64,000 nt of DNA from an uncultured Clostridia bacterium (GCA_945863885.1 CAMAZY010000011.1:1-64000); one strand, 5' to 3'. Positions 7,117-14,914 are shown, counted from the first letter of the stretch. A program made the numbers and translations. Notes: generated by a model not told the origin, from the sequence alone.

Positions 7117-8886
7117 ATGGAACCCATTAAAGTTGATTTCACCGGTGGTTCCGGTAAGGGCTCGGGAAAAGGCAAGGACGCTTATCTTGTTCCCGAAAAA
7201 TCAATTGTAAAACTCATTATCCGCCTTGTCGGAACGGTGGTCGGCGCCCTTGTCGCCTATTACTTCATGCTTCCTCCTATGAATTTCAAAAGTCTCGATA
7301 TGTATATCTATTTTGCGGTCGTGCTCGGAATCTATATCGGACTTACCTTCCTGATGTCCCCGAAGCCGGAATATACGGGCTATGTAAAAAAGCAGTCCAT
7401 TCCCGCAATCGTTATTGCGGCGGTGCTTGCGGTCGTTGTGCTTATCGGCTTTCTTGTGTCAAGCGTGTTCTTCAGAGCCGCTTCCTATCACAAGATCATT
7501 GCCGTTGACGATCAGAAAACCTTCTCTTCCGATATCAGCGAAGCCGATTTCACGTCGATTCCCGTCCTCGACGACGCTTCGTCCGCCGTACTTGCCAACC
7601 GTGCGCTTGGTGATCTTGCTTCCATCAACAAGGTTTCACAGTTCGAGGTTTCAAGCGAATTTACCCAGATCAACTACAAAAACGAGCCGGTACGGGTCAC
7701 CACCCTTTCCTACGGCGATATCTTCAAATGGATCAAAAACACCTCAACGGGCTTCCCGGGCTATATCGTTGTCAACATGGTCAGCCAGAAAACCGACCTT
7801 GTGCTTCTTCCCGAGGGGCAGTATATCCGCTATTCACCGAACGAGCATTTCGGAAAATACCTGATGCGTCACGTCCGCTTCAACTACCCGACTTATCTGT
7901 TTGACGAGCCGCATTTTGAAATCGACGAACAGGGTCAGCCGTTCTGGCTTTGCCCCGTACTGGATAAGACAATCGGTCTTTTCGGCGGTACCGACGTCAA
8001 GGGCGTCGTCATCGTCAGTGCCATCACGGGCGAATGCAACGAATATTCGATTGAGCAGGTCAAGACGGAAAAAGAGCTTCAGTGGATCGACAGCATCTAC
8101 TCGTCCTCTCTTCTCGTTGAACAGTACAACTATTACGGCAAATACGGCAGCGGCTTCATCAACTCCGTTCTCGGTCAGGAGGGCGTTAAGGTCGCAACCG
8201 AAGGCTCGAACTTCCTTGCCAAAGACGACGACGTCTATATGTATACGGGTGTCACCTCCGCCGGCGGCGACCAGGCCATCATCGGCTTCGTTCTGATCAA
8301 CATGAGAACCAAGGCCGCAAACTTCTACTCGGTTTCCGGCGCGAAGGAAACCTCGGCGATGGAATCCGCACAAGGCGAGGTTCAGGACTACAAGTTCACC
8401 GCCTCGTTCCCGATTCTGATCAACATCAGCGGTCAGCCGACCTACTTTATGGCGCTCAAGGACTCCGGTAACCTTGTCAAGCGGTACGCCATGGTTAACG
8501 TCCAGCATTATCAGGTTATTGTAACCGGCGACACGATTGCAAAGTGTACCGAAGCGTACGCACAAAAGCTTAAGGAAAACAACATCAACATCAAGGTCGA
8601 CATCGACCGGATCGAAAACGAAACCCAGAACACCGGCGAAGACGGACCGGAAACACCGGCAAAGCCCGAAGCCGAAAAGCTCAAGGGCAAGATTGCCGAC
8701 ATCAGAACGGCGGTCATGGGCGGCGAAAGCGTCTACTTCATCAAGCTTGAAAACAGCAAGGTTTACTTCAAAATCAAGGCTTCCGACGCACTGAATGTTG
8801 TGATTCTCAACGTCGGCGACACCGTTACCGTCGAATATGAAAAGGCGGCCTCCGGCGACGTGATTGACGCTATCAGCGTGAAGTAA
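7117..8886 (+). CDS. membrane-anchored protein of unknown function with large extracytoplasmic region
   Basis: A 589-residue protein not assigned to a family. The N-terminus has a Gly/Lys/Ser-rich stretch (GGSGKGSGKGKD) and then three hydrophobic segments (about 33-53, 62-80 and 94-118). The long remainder is soluble and probably outside the membrane. A Pro/Glu-rich linker near residues 505-520 leads to a C-terminal about 65-residue beta-rich segment (KGKIADIRTAVM ... GDTVTVEYEK) resembling an OB-fold. AAGGAG lies eight bases before the ATG. It has its own promoter and terminator. High GC and strong codon bias suggest a well-expressed core gene. Confidence 0.6.
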   Translation: MEPIKVDFTGGSGKGSGKGKDAYLVPEKSIVKLIIRLVGTVVGALVAYYFMLPPMNFKSLDMYIYFAVVLGIYIGLTFLMSPKPEYTGYVKKQSIPAIVIAAVLAVVVLIGFLVSSVFFRAASYHKIIAVDDQKTFSSDISEADFTSIPVLDDASSAVLANRALGDLASINKVSQFEVSSEFTQINYKNEPVRVTTLSYGDIFKWIKNTSTGFPGYIVVNMVSQKTDLVLLPEGQYIRYSPNEHFGKYLMRHVRFNYPTYLFDEPHFEIDEQGQPFWLCPVLDKTIGLFGGTDVKGVVIVSAITGECNEYSIEQVKTEKELQWIDSIYSSSLLVEQYNYYGKYGSGFINSVLGQEGVKVATEGSNFLAKDDDVYMYTGVTSAGGDQAIIGFVLINMRTKAANFYSVSGAKETSAMESAQGEVQDYKFTASFPILINISGQPTYFMALKDSGNLVKRYAMVNVQHYQVIVTGDTIAKCTEAYAQKLKENNINIKVDIDRIENETQNTGEDGPETPAKPEAEKLKGKIADIRTAVMGGESVYFIKLENSKVYFKIKASDALNVVILNVGDTVTVEYEKAASGDVIDAISVK

Positions 8887-8901
8887 AAAAACAATACCAC
8901 C

Positions 8902-8941
8902 AATGCGGTCTTCCCTATCGGCGGACCGCATTCGTTTTTTC
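8902..8941 (+). terminator. rho-independent terminator
   Basis: AATGCGGTC (8902-8910) pairs with GACCGCATT (8924-8932), then CGTTTTTT, 16 bases after the stop codon of the membrane-protein gene. Confidence 0.85.
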
Positions 8942-8982
8942 TCTTGCTTTTCTGAATATTTCACTTATTTTTGAAAAACCTG

Positions 8983-9011
8983 TTGACATCAATGTATCAG
9001 TGTGGTAGTAT
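8983..9011 (+). promoter_or_regulatory. promoter of the amino-acid ABC operon
   Basis: TTGACA (8983-8988), 17-bp spacer, TAGTAT (9006-9011). The -10 box lies in a small palindrome GTAG-N7-CTAC (9005-9019) that could serve as an operator. Confidence 0.75.
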
Positions 9012-9063
9012 GTTACTACGCTAAAGCGTTGGAAAACGTAAAAAAAGAAAAGGAGTTTTCACT

Positions 9064-9945
9064 ATGAACAAAAAAGTACTTGCTCTTGTTCTTGCCATCG
9101 TTATGATGCTGTCCTTTGCCGCCTGCGGCGGAAACGGCGGCGACACAACCACCGCAGCAGGAGACACAACCGCTGCCGGCGAGACAACCGCAGCCGAAGA
9201 CGCAACCGCTGAAGCTGGCGAATCCGACCTTGCTTACATTCAGAACAAAGGCGAAATGGTAATCGGCTACACCTTATTCGCTCCGATGAACTACGAAGAC
9301 GACAACGGTGAACTGACCGGCTTTGAAACCGAGTTTGCCAAGGCTGTCTGCAAGGAACTCGGCGTCACTCCGAAATTCCAGCTGATCGTTTGGGATTCCA
9401 AGGAAACCGAACTGAAGTCCAAGAGCATCGACTGTATCTGGAACGGTATGACAATCAATGATGATCTTGAAAAGAATCTTTCAATCTCTACTCCGTACAT
9501 GGCCAACAAGCAGGTTCTCATCGTTAAGAAAGAAAACGCTGACAAATATCTGAAGGCTGAAGATATGAAGAATGCCAATATCGTAGCCGAAAAAGGCTCA
9601 GCCGGTGAGAGAACGGCACAAACAAATGAATTTTTCGCCGGCGCAAATTACACCGCTGTTGAAGATCAACAAACAGCTCTGATGGAAGTTTTCGGCAACA
9701 AGGCAGACGGCTGTGTTGTTGACTACGTTCTTTCCATCGGCATGATCGGCGAAGGCACCAGTTACGAAGATCTCGTTGTAGTTGATTCTCTTGCATTTGA
9801 ACCCGAGCAGTACGGTATCGCTTTCCGTAAGGGCAGCGACGTTACCGCAAAGGTCAACGAAGCCATCACCAAGCTTGTCGAAAGCGGCGAACTTCAGAAA
9901 ATCGCTGAAAAGTATAAGCTTGCTGAGCAGATCATCGCAAAATAA
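9064..9945 (+). CDS. amino-acid ABC transporter, substrate-binding lipoprotein
   Basis: A 293-residue SBP_bac_3-family protein. The signal peptide ends in a lipobox (LSFAAC, Cys near residue 21), then a Thr/Ala/Glu-rich flexible linker (about 25-55). The binding domain shows GYTLFAPMNYEDDNGELTGF, TINDDLEKNLSISTPY and EQYGIAFRKGSD, typical of polar amino-acid binders. AAGGAG precedes the ATG. It opens a three-gene importer operon; the hairpin after it probably keeps the binding protein more abundant than the membrane parts. The exact amino acid cannot be read from sequence. Confidence 0.9.
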   Translation: MNKKVLALVLAIVMMLSFAACGGNGGDTTTAAGDTTAAGETTAAEDATAEAGESDLAYIQNKGEMVIGYTLFAPMNYEDDNGELTGFETEFAKAVCKELGVTPKFQLIVWDSKETELKSKSIDCIWNGMTINDDLEKNLSISTPYMANKQVLIVKKENADKYLKAEDMKNANIVAEKGSAGERTAQTNEFFAGANYTAVEDQQTALMEVFGNKADGCVVDYVLSIGMIGEGTSYEDLVVVDSLAFEPEQYGIAFRKGSDVTAKVNEAITKLVESGELQKIAEKYKLAEQIIAK

Positions 9946-9967
9946 GTAATTGATTTCAAAATGACCG

Positions 9968-10001
9968 ATGCCGTCCTTAAAAGACGGCATTTTGGTTGTT
10001 T
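9968..10001 (+). terminator. intercistronic attenuating terminator
   Basis: ATGCCGTC (9968-9975) pairs with GACGGCAT (9983-9990), followed by TTTGGTTGTTT. The interrupted T tract suggests partial readthrough into the permease gene. Confidence 0.7.
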
Positions 10002-10067
10002 AAACTGTTTGATAAAAAAACAGGAAAGGACGGACTGACTGCTTTACGGTCAGCCGGGGTCAGAAAA

Positions 10068-10721
10068 ATGAGTTTCAGTACAGTCAATTCCGAATTGTTC
10101 ATTGGCTTTTTTGAAAATGTCAAGCTGTTCGGTATCACCCTTCTTTTTGCGCTTCCGTTGGGTCTGATTATTGCGTTCGGCTCGATGTCGAAGTTTTCGC
10201 CCGTCAAGCTCCTTACACGGGGTTTTGTCTGGATTATCCGGGGAACGCCGTTGATGCTTCAGCTTTTCGTTGTGTTCTATGTGCCCGGACTGCTGTTTGA
10301 CATAAGGTTTCCCGGCAGCAACCCGAGAATGACAGCGGCGGCGATTGCGTTCGTTATCAACTACGCCTGTTATTTTTCCGAAATCTACCGCGGCGGCATC
10401 GAATCGATTCCGAAAGGCCAGTACGAAGCCGGCCAGGTTTTAGGCATGACGAAAACGCAGGTCTTTTTCAAGGTCATTTTACTTCAGGTCATCAAGCGCA
10501 TCGTTCCGCCGATGAGCAACGAGTTTATGACGCTGATTAAGGATACGTCGCTTGCAAGAGTAATCGCTGTTGCCGACATCATCATGGTTGCGGGCAAGTT
10601 CTCGGCAAGAGGTATTATCTGGCCGCTGTTTTACACGGCGCTGTTCTTCCTTGTTTTCTGCGGACTGATGACCGTCATTTTCGGAAGAATCGAAAAGCGG
10701 CTTGACTATTTCAAGGCGTAA
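10068..10721 (+). CDS. amino-acid ABC transporter, permease
   Basis: A 217-residue HisM/GlnP-type permease with about five membrane segments. The family signatures IIRGTPLMLQL and the EAA loop EAGQVLGMTKTQVFFKVILLQ are visible. ATG 10068 follows GGGG by eight bases; an upstream TTG at 9996 would add 24 hydrophilic residues and overlap the attenuator T tract, so it is less likely. It ends 12 bp before the ATPase gene. Confidence 0.88.
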   Translation: MSFSTVNSELFIGFFENVKLFGITLLFALPLGLIIAFGSMSKFSPVKLLTRGFVWIIRGTPLMLQLFVVFYVPGLLFDIRFPGSNPRMTAAAIAFVINYACYFSEIYRGGIESIPKGQYEAGQVLGMTKTQVFFKVILLQVIKRIVPPMSNEFMTLIKDTSLARVIAVADIIMVAGKFSARGIIWPLFYTALFFLVFCGLMTVIFGRIEKRLDYFKA

Positions 10722-10733
10722 GGAGGGTTTCAC

Positions 10734-11516
10734 ATGGCGATACTTGAAGTGACAAACTTAACAAAAAGCTTCGGCAAAACCAAGGTTTTAAAGGGAATCT
10801 CCTTTCAGCTTGAAAAAGGGAACGTCCTTTCGGTCATCGGCTCGTCGGGAAGCGGAAAAACGACGCTTCTTCGCTGTATCAACTTTCTTGAAACGGCGGA
10901 CGGCGGTAAAATCGTCGTTGACGGCGACACGATTTTCGACAGCGAAAGCGATGTGAAGCTTTCGAAAAAGCAACAGCTGGAAAAGCAACTGAAAATCGGT
11001 CTTGTCTTTCAGGATTTCAATCTGTTTCCGCAGTACAACGTGCTGGACAACGTGACGCTTGCGCTGAAAATCCGGGCGAAAGAGCGTCCCGACTTTAAGA
11101 AGAACAAAAAGCAGATTTACGCCGAAATCGAGCAAAAAGCCTTGGCACTGCTAAAAAAAATGGGGCTTTCCGACAAGGTGAAAAACTACCCGTGCGAGCT
11201 TTCCGGCGGTCAGAAACAGCGTGTTTCGATTGCAAGAGCGATGGCACTCGAGCCGAAGATTCTCTTCTTTGACGAACCGACGTCGGCGCTCGACCCGGAG
11301 CTGACCGGTGAGATTCTGAAAGTCATCCGGGAGCTTGCCGAAGAGCATATGACGATGGTCATCGTCACGCACGAAATGACCTTCGCAAGGGAAGTGTCGG
11401 ATTACATCGTCTTTATGGACGACGGCATTATCGCCGAAGAGGGCAAGGCCGAAGAGGTCATCGGCAACCCGAAAACCGAACGGCTCAAGGCATTCTTAAG
11501 CAAAATTTCAGATTGA
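10734..11516 (+). CDS. amino-acid ABC transporter, ATP-binding protein (GlnQ-type)
   Basis: A 260-residue ABC ATPase. Walker A GSSGSGKTT (about 36-44), Q-loop LVFQDFNLFPQ, signature LSGGQKQR, Walker B ILFFDEPTSALDPE and the switch His in VTHEMTFA are all intact. AAGGAGGG lies seven bases before ATG. It energises uptake through the preceding permease and lipoprotein. Confidence 0.92.
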   Translation: MAILEVTNLTKSFGKTKVLKGISFQLEKGNVLSVIGSSGSGKTTLLRCINFLETADGGKIVVDGDTIFDSESDVKLSKKQQLEKQLKIGLVFQDFNLFPQYNVLDNVTLALKIRAKERPDFKKNKKQIYAEIEQKALALLKKMGLSDKVKNYPCELSGGQKQRVSIARAMALEPKILFFDEPTSALDPELTGEILKVIRELAEEHMTMVIVTHEMTFAREVSDYIVFMDDGIIAEEGKAEEVIGNPKTERLKAFLSKISD

Positions 11517-11520
11517 TAAC

Positions 11521-11555
11521 AAAGGGGTGCTCTTAAAACAGAGTGCCCCCTTTTC
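11521..11555 (+). terminator. terminator of the ABC operon
   Basis: AAAGGGGTGCTC and GAGTGCCCCCTTTT form a strong stem with T tract directly after the ATPase stop codon. Confidence 0.85.
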
Positions 11556-11560
11556 TTCAG

Positions 11561-11589
11561 TTGACGAAAACGGCAAACCGTGCTATAAT
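11561..11589 (+). promoter_or_regulatory. promoter placed almost on the start codon
   Basis: TTGACG (11561-11566), 17-bp spacer, TATAAT (11584-11589). Transcription would start near 11596, only about 5-11 bases before the possible ATGs at 11601 and 11607. Confidence 0.7.
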
Positions 11590-11600
11590 TTCAGTCGGTG

Positions 11601-12200
11601 ATGAAAATGGAAAAAGAGAACCCTACCGTCCGTTCCGTCGCAAAAGTGGTAAAGAGTCTTGCAACACTGCTGATGATCGGCTCGATTATGGCATTTTCGG
11701 GCGGTCTTTTGACATACGGGGTTTTAACGCTGATTTTCGACAAAACGACGGTTTCCGCCGCCGACTTGCCCGGAGCATTTGCCACTTCCGCCATGGAAGG
11801 CACACAGGATATCCCTGTTGCCCGGGTGTTCGCCTCGTATATTCCGACCTTTGCGGGCGTATTTTTCAGCATCTTTTTCTTTTTTCAGCTTCGGAAAACC
11901 GCTGAAAAAACGGAACAGCACGAAGCTCTGTTTTACAAAGGCAGTTACAAAGAGCTTCTGAAGCTTGCCGCCGCTGCGCTGATAACGAACGGTACGCAGT
12001 ATATCATTTATTTCGGTCTGAAGTACTCGCTTTCAGCCGATACGCTCCCGAAGAATTTCGGCAATGCTTATCTGCTCATTTCGTTGATTCTTTTTATCGC
12101 CGCCTTTCTCTTTCGAAAGCATGAAAAAGCCGACCTCATGTCGGCAGGAAATATCAATAAAAACGGTGAATTTTCGCCCGAAAAGGAGTATCAACCATGA
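11601..12200 (+). CDS. four-helix integral membrane protein of unknown function
   Basis: A 199-residue protein with four hydrophobic segments (about 17-45, 80-100, 120-140 and 155-172) and a charged C-terminal tail. No family recognised with confidence. The usable starts are ATG 11601, ATG 11607 or GTG 11598, none with a ribosome-binding site, because the promoter leaves almost no leader. The stop codon overlaps the start of the flavodoxin gene by four bases (ATGA), so the two are translationally coupled. It might act with the flavodoxin in membrane redox work, but that is speculative. Confidence 0.6.
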   Translation: MKMEKENPTVRSVAKVVKSLATLLMIGSIMAFSGGLLTYGVLTLIFDKTTVSAADLPGAFATSAMEGTQDIPVARVFASYIPTFAGVFFSIFFFFQLRKTAEKTEQHEALFYKGSYKELLKLAAAALITNGTQYIIYFGLKYSLSADTLPKNFGNAYLLISLILFIAAFLFRKHEKADLMSAGNINKNGEFSPEKEYQP

Positions 12201-12688
12201 CCGCTATCGTATACACAACCAACACAGGCTCAACAAAACGCTACGCCGAAATGCTCGGCGAAAAAACAGGCTTTCCCGTTTTTGATTTAAGCAAGGCCGC
12301 TTCGGTCGAAAAGGACAGTGAAATCATTTACCTCGGCTGGGTGATGGCCGGCGCCGTTCAGGGTCTTGAACAGGCAAGAGAAGCGTTCGGCTCCCTGAAA
12401 GCCGTTTGCGCCGTCGGCACGCTTCCGGGCGAAAAAGCCGAAGCCGACATCAAAGAAAAGAACAAAATTACCGAACCGTTTTTCTTTTTACACGGTGCTT
12501 TCGACCTGTCGAAGCTCAAAGGCATGTACAAAATGATGATGGGCATGATGCTCAGAATGATGAAAGCGAAGCTCAAAGAGAGCGGAGACCCCGACAGTAA
12601 AAAGATTCTTGAGACATTTGAAGCCGGTATGGACTTTGTCAGCGAAGACAACCTCACGCCGATTCTCGAATGGCTGAACAATCAATAA
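12197..12688 (+). CDS. flavodoxin-like protein
   Basis: A 163-residue flavodoxin-fold protein. The FMN phosphate loop is TTNTGSTKRYAEML near residues 6-19, followed by a YLGWVMAGAVQGLEQA second loop. The C-terminal half contains a Met-rich amphipathic stretch MYKMMMGMMLRMMK, unusual for a soluble flavodoxin. It resembles the protoporphyrinogen oxidase-like/flavodoxin_5 group more than electron-carrier flavodoxins. AAAAGGAG precedes the start, and the start overlaps the membrane-protein stop codon. Confidence 0.75.
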   Translation: MTAIVYTTNTGSTKRYAEMLGEKTGFPVFDLSKAASVEKDSEIIYLGWVMAGAVQGLEQAREAFGSLKAVCAVGTLPGEKAEADIKEKNKITEPFFFLHGAFDLSKLKGMYKMMMGMMLRMMKAKLKESGDPDSKKILETFEAGMDFVSEDNLTPILEWLNNQ

Positions 12689-12695
12689 ACGCAAA

Positions 12696-12732
12696 AACGA
12701 AGCACACCGGAAAGCGGCTGCTTCGTTTTTTG
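12696..12732 (+). terminator. rho-independent terminator
   Basis: ACGAAGCA (12697-12704) pairs with TGCTTCGT (12719-12726), followed by T6, eight bases after the flavodoxin stop. Confidence 0.85.
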
Positions 12733-12738
12733 ATTCAG

Positions 12739-12768
12739 ACAGTTATCACCCTTTGTTACGTGATTTTT
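12739..12768 (+). pseudogene. remnant of a third small toxin gene
   Basis: About 30 bases match the coding region of the toxin at 13231-13326 (CAGTTATC-CCTTTGTTACG-GATTTTT) with three or four differences. It is fused directly to the TTTGTCAAGTTTATTCC sequence that precedes the next module promoter. It looks like the leftover of a recombination between module repeats. Confidence 0.6.
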
Positions 12769-12791
12769 CTGCGTTTGTCAAGTTTATTCCG

Positions 12792-12821
12792 TTGACACAA
12801 AATTGCTTTTTGTGATATAAT
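12792..12821 (+). promoter_or_regulatory. promoter of toxin module 1
   Basis: TTGACA (12792-12797), 18-bp spacer, TATAAT (12816-12821). The whole block is repeated almost exactly at 13131-13160. Confidence 0.85.
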
Positions 12822-12903
12822 CTTCCCAGCTTTTAGCCCATAGGGAAATACTACATAATCGGTAGGCGGTTACAACTCTCGCCCTCGCAAGGGGGTGGTT
12901 CAG

Positions 12904-13002
12904 ATGCAATATGTCACATACGAAAATCTGTTAACGTTTTCGATTGTCATAATAAGCATTATAGAATTGACAGTGTTAGTTCTTGAACATAAAAAGAAAT
13001 AA
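12904..13002 (+). CDS. small hydrophobic toxin-like peptide, type I TA module 1
   Basis: A 32-residue peptide starting MQYVTYENLLTFSIVI: a short polar N-terminus, one membrane-spanning helix and a Lys-rich end (EHKKK). It is the size and shape of the holin-like toxin (Hol_Tox) and related type I toxins, which insert into the inner membrane. AAGGGGGTGG precedes the ATG by five bases and can pair with CGCCCTC just upstream, so translation is probably masked. It is opposed by a convergent minus-strand promoter. No earlier family assignment could be checked. Confidence 0.75.
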   Translation: MQYVTYENLLTFSIVIISIIELTVLVLEHKKK

Positions 13003-13036
13003 CCGCCCACACTCTCCAATGTTGCGGTTATTCTTT
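12998..13036. terminator. bidirectional terminator shared by toxin mRNA 1 and antisense RNA 1
   Basis: AATAACCGC (12998-13006) pairs with GCGGTTATT (13024-13032). The right side has CTTTT; the left side has AAAAAG, giving a T tract for the opposite strand. Confidence 0.8.
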
Positions 13037-13085
13037 TAACTTGAAACTTGAGGGCGTGTAACCGCTTATCGCAGTGTTTCCCTGT
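12998..13085 (-). ncRNA. putative antisense antitoxin RNA 1
   Basis: A minus-strand promoter (13092-13120) would start an RNA near 13085 that ends at the shared terminator, overlapping the 3' end of the toxin mRNA. Its first about 35 nt (from 13082 down) nearly repeat the toxin mRNA leader at 12843-12873, because the two leaders form an inverted repeat in the DNA. Length about 88 nt. No protein frame. Confidence 0.65.
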
Positions 13086-13091
13086 GTTTAT

Positions 13092-13120
13092 ATTATATGC
13101 TGTTTTTCTGCGTTTGTCAA
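13092..13120 (-). promoter_or_regulatory. promoter of antisense RNA 1
   Basis: On the minus strand TTGACA (13120-13115), 17-bp spacer, TATAAT (13097-13092), a consensus-quality promoter. It is back to back with the module 2 toxin promoter. Confidence 0.85.
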
Positions 13121-13130
13121 GTTTATTCCG

Positions 13131-13160
13131 TTGACACAAAATTGCTTTTTGTGATATAAT
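13131..13160 (+). promoter_or_regulatory. promoter of toxin module 2
   Basis: TTGACA (13131-13136), 18-bp spacer, TATAAT (13155-13160), nearly identical to the module 1 promoter including flanks. Confidence 0.85.
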
Positions 13161-13230
13161 TTTCCCGGCAAAATGCCCGTAAGAGTACTACATAAACGGT
13201 AGGCGGTCTCCCGAAAGGGAGGTGATAACG

Positions 13231-13326
13231 ATGGTAACATTATCTGAACTTATTTTGTTCATCACAATGCTTACAGCAGTTATCTCCCTTTGTTACGAGA
13301 TTTTTTCGGATAACAAAAGGTCTTAA
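13231..13326 (+). CDS. small hydrophobic toxin-like peptide, type I TA module 2
   Basis: A 31-residue peptide starting MVTLSELILFITMLTAVI, one transmembrane helix and a polar DNKRS end; the MVT-start and length match holin-like toxins annotated in many Clostridia. The ribosome site AAAGGGAGGTGAT is very strong but its GGGAG is the 3' arm of a CTCCC-GAAA-GGGAG hairpin (13208-13221), a GNRA-capped stem that should block ribosomes. Only the layout is shared with module 1; the peptide sequences differ. Confidence 0.78.
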   Translation: MVTLSELILFITMLTAVISLCYEIFSDNKRS

Positions 13327-13340
13327 TTTTTCCATAAATT

Positions 13341-13378
13341 AAGAAACACCGCCTCTCTCCCAAGTTGCGGTGTTTTCT
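13341..13378. terminator. bidirectional terminator of module 2
   Basis: AAGAAACACCGC (13341-13352) pairs with GCGGTGTTTTCTT (13367-13379), with one bulge; both flanks can supply U runs. Confidence 0.78.
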
Positions 13379-13422
13379 TAAATAAATACGCAATTTGAGA
13401 CCGCTTATCGCAGTACTCTTAC
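13341..13422 (-). ncRNA. putative antisense antitoxin RNA 2
   Basis: Starts near 13422 from a minus-strand promoter and ends at the shared terminator. Its 5' part (AAGAGTACTGCGATAAGCGG) repeats the toxin 2 leader (AAGAGTACTACATAAACGG...). The terminator loop of this RNA (GGGAGA) could pair with TCTCCC in the toxin leader. These elements differ from module 1, suggesting pair-specific regulation. Confidence 0.65.
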
Positions 13423-13428
13423 GTCACT

Positions 13429-13457
13429 ATTATATGCTGTTTTTCTGCGTTTGTCAA
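13429..13457 (-). promoter_or_regulatory. promoter of antisense RNA 2
   Basis: Minus-strand TTGACA (13457-13452), 17-bp spacer, TATAAT (13434-13429), nearly the same 30 bases as at 13092-13120. Confidence 0.85.
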
Positions 13458-13478
13458 CCGTCTGACGGCGCAGATTTT

Positions 13479-14885
13479 TTATATCGACTTATAAAACGCT
13501 TCGCACGCTCTGTAAGTGCTGTACACGTCGGCCTTTGCGACGATTTCATACGGCGAATGCATCGACAGCACGGGAACGCCGAGGTCAACGACATTCACGT
13601 CAAGGTTCGCAATATACATCGCAACGGTTCCGCCGCCGCCCTCGTCAACCTTGCCCATTTCGCCGGTCTGCCAGCAGACAGAAGCGTCATTGAGAATCTT
13701 TCTGACCTTTCCGACAAATTCTGCGCTTGCGTCCGAGGTGCCGGACTTGCCTCTTGCGCCGGTATACTTGGTGACGACGACGCCGTGATTGAGGAAAGCG
13801 GCATTGTTTTTGTCGTGTACCGAAGCAAAGGTCGGGTCAAAGCCTGCGTTAACATCGGCGGAAAGACATTCGCTTTTTGAAAGAGCGTGTCTGCCTTCCA
13901 TGTTATCAAGCGCCGCAAGGTCGGCGATGAAATACTTAAGATACGAGGAGTTAAGCCCCGTGTTACCGTCCGAGCCGATTTCCTCTTTGTCGGCAAGAAC
14001 CGCTACTGCGGTGTGCTCGGGTGCGTCCGTCAGGCTGAACAACGCTTCAAAAGCCGGGTAGGCGCAGACTCTGTCGTCGTGGCCGTAGCCGCCTATCAGG
14101 CTTTCGTCAAAGCCGACACTGTCAACGGTGAACGCCGGAACAAGCTCTAATTCGGCGGAAATAAAGTCCTCTTCGATAATGCCGTATTTTTCGTTGAGAA
14201 GCTTCAAGATGTTCAGTTTGACAAGCTCGCTGCCGCTGTCGGACTTGAACGGACGGCTGCCGATGAGGATATTCAGCTCCTCACCCTTGAGTCCCTCGGA
14301 AAGGGTACGCTTGCTTTGCTCTTTGGCAAGATGCGGAAGCAGATCCGTCACAACAAACTTCGGCTCGCCCGGTTTTTCGCCGAGGCTGACGGTGATCGAA
14401 GTTCCGTCGCTTCTGACGAGTACGCCGTGAAGCGAAAGAGGAATCGCACCCCATTGATACTTGCGAAGACCGCCGTAATAGTGCGTCTTGAAATAGGCAA
14501 GCTCGTTGTCCTCATAAAGCGGCGTCGGCTTTAAGTCGAGACGGGGCGAGTCGATGTGAGAAGCGACGATTTTTGCGCCCTCGGTGACGCCCTTTTTCCC
14601 CATCACGGCAAGAATGACCGCCTTACCCCGGTTATCGTAATAAACCTTATCGCTGGGTTTGTAGGATTTTGTCCGGTCGAAAGCGGTAAAGCCGTTTTTC
14701 TTTGCCTTTTCGATGATGTAGGCGTTACATTCCCGTTCGGTTTTCGCCGTCCCGAGAAACTCCATATACCCGGCGCAGAATTCGTCCGCTTTTGCGGTCT
14801 CTTCGCCGAAGCGTTCATCAAAATGGTCTTTCTTCAAGCAAAGCTTTTCTTTCAAAAGCTCCGCTTCTGTTTTTTCTTTACTCAT
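13479..14885 (-). CDS. apeA: M18 family aminopeptidase
   Basis: A 468-residue cytosolic metallo-aminopeptidase. Zinc-ligand and catalytic motifs of the M18 family are visible: VASHIDSPRLDLKP (His about 110), GGYGHDDR, ADKEEIGSDG and a C-terminal SMHSPYEIVAKAD. M18 enzymes remove N-terminal acidic or neutral residues from peptides and form dodecamers. AAGGAGG precedes the ATG. It follows the lytic transglycosylase gene by 29 bp, as last gene of a coaE-slt-apeA operon. Its end lies 22 bp from the antisense promoter of TA module 2 and no terminator is visible between. Confidence 0.9.
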   Translation of the reverse strand: MSKEKTEAELLKEKLCLKKDHFDERFGEETAKADEFCAGYMEFLGTAKTERECNAYIIEKAKKNGFTAFDRTKSYKPSDKVYYDNRGKAVILAVMGKKGVTEGAKIVASHIDSPRLDLKPTPLYEDNELAYFKTHYYGGLRKYQWGAIPLSLHGVLVRSDGTSITVSLGEKPGEPKFVVTDLLPHLAKEQSKRTLSEGLKGEELNILIGSRPFKSDSGSELVKLNILKLLNEKYGIIEEDFISAELELVPAFTVDSVGFDESLIGGYGHDDRVCAYPAFEALFSLTDAPEHTAVAVLADKEEIGSDGNTGLNSSYLKYFIADLAALDNMEGRHALSKSECLSADVNAGFDPTFASVHDKNNAAFLNHGVVVTKYTGARGKSGTSDASAEFVGKVRKILNDASVCWQTGEMGKVDEGGGGTVAMYIANLDVNVVDLGVPVLSMHSPYEIVAKADVYSTYRACEAFYKSI

Positions 14886-14914
14886 AATAAGTCCTCCTTG
14901 GATGTGCTTAATAT

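Noticed and set aside
7834..8964. A 376-residue antisense frame over the membrane-protein gene
   Set aside because: It overlaps a gene with good start, promoter and codon pattern; its translation is low-complexity Val/Asp-rich, typical of a shadow in GC-rich DNA.
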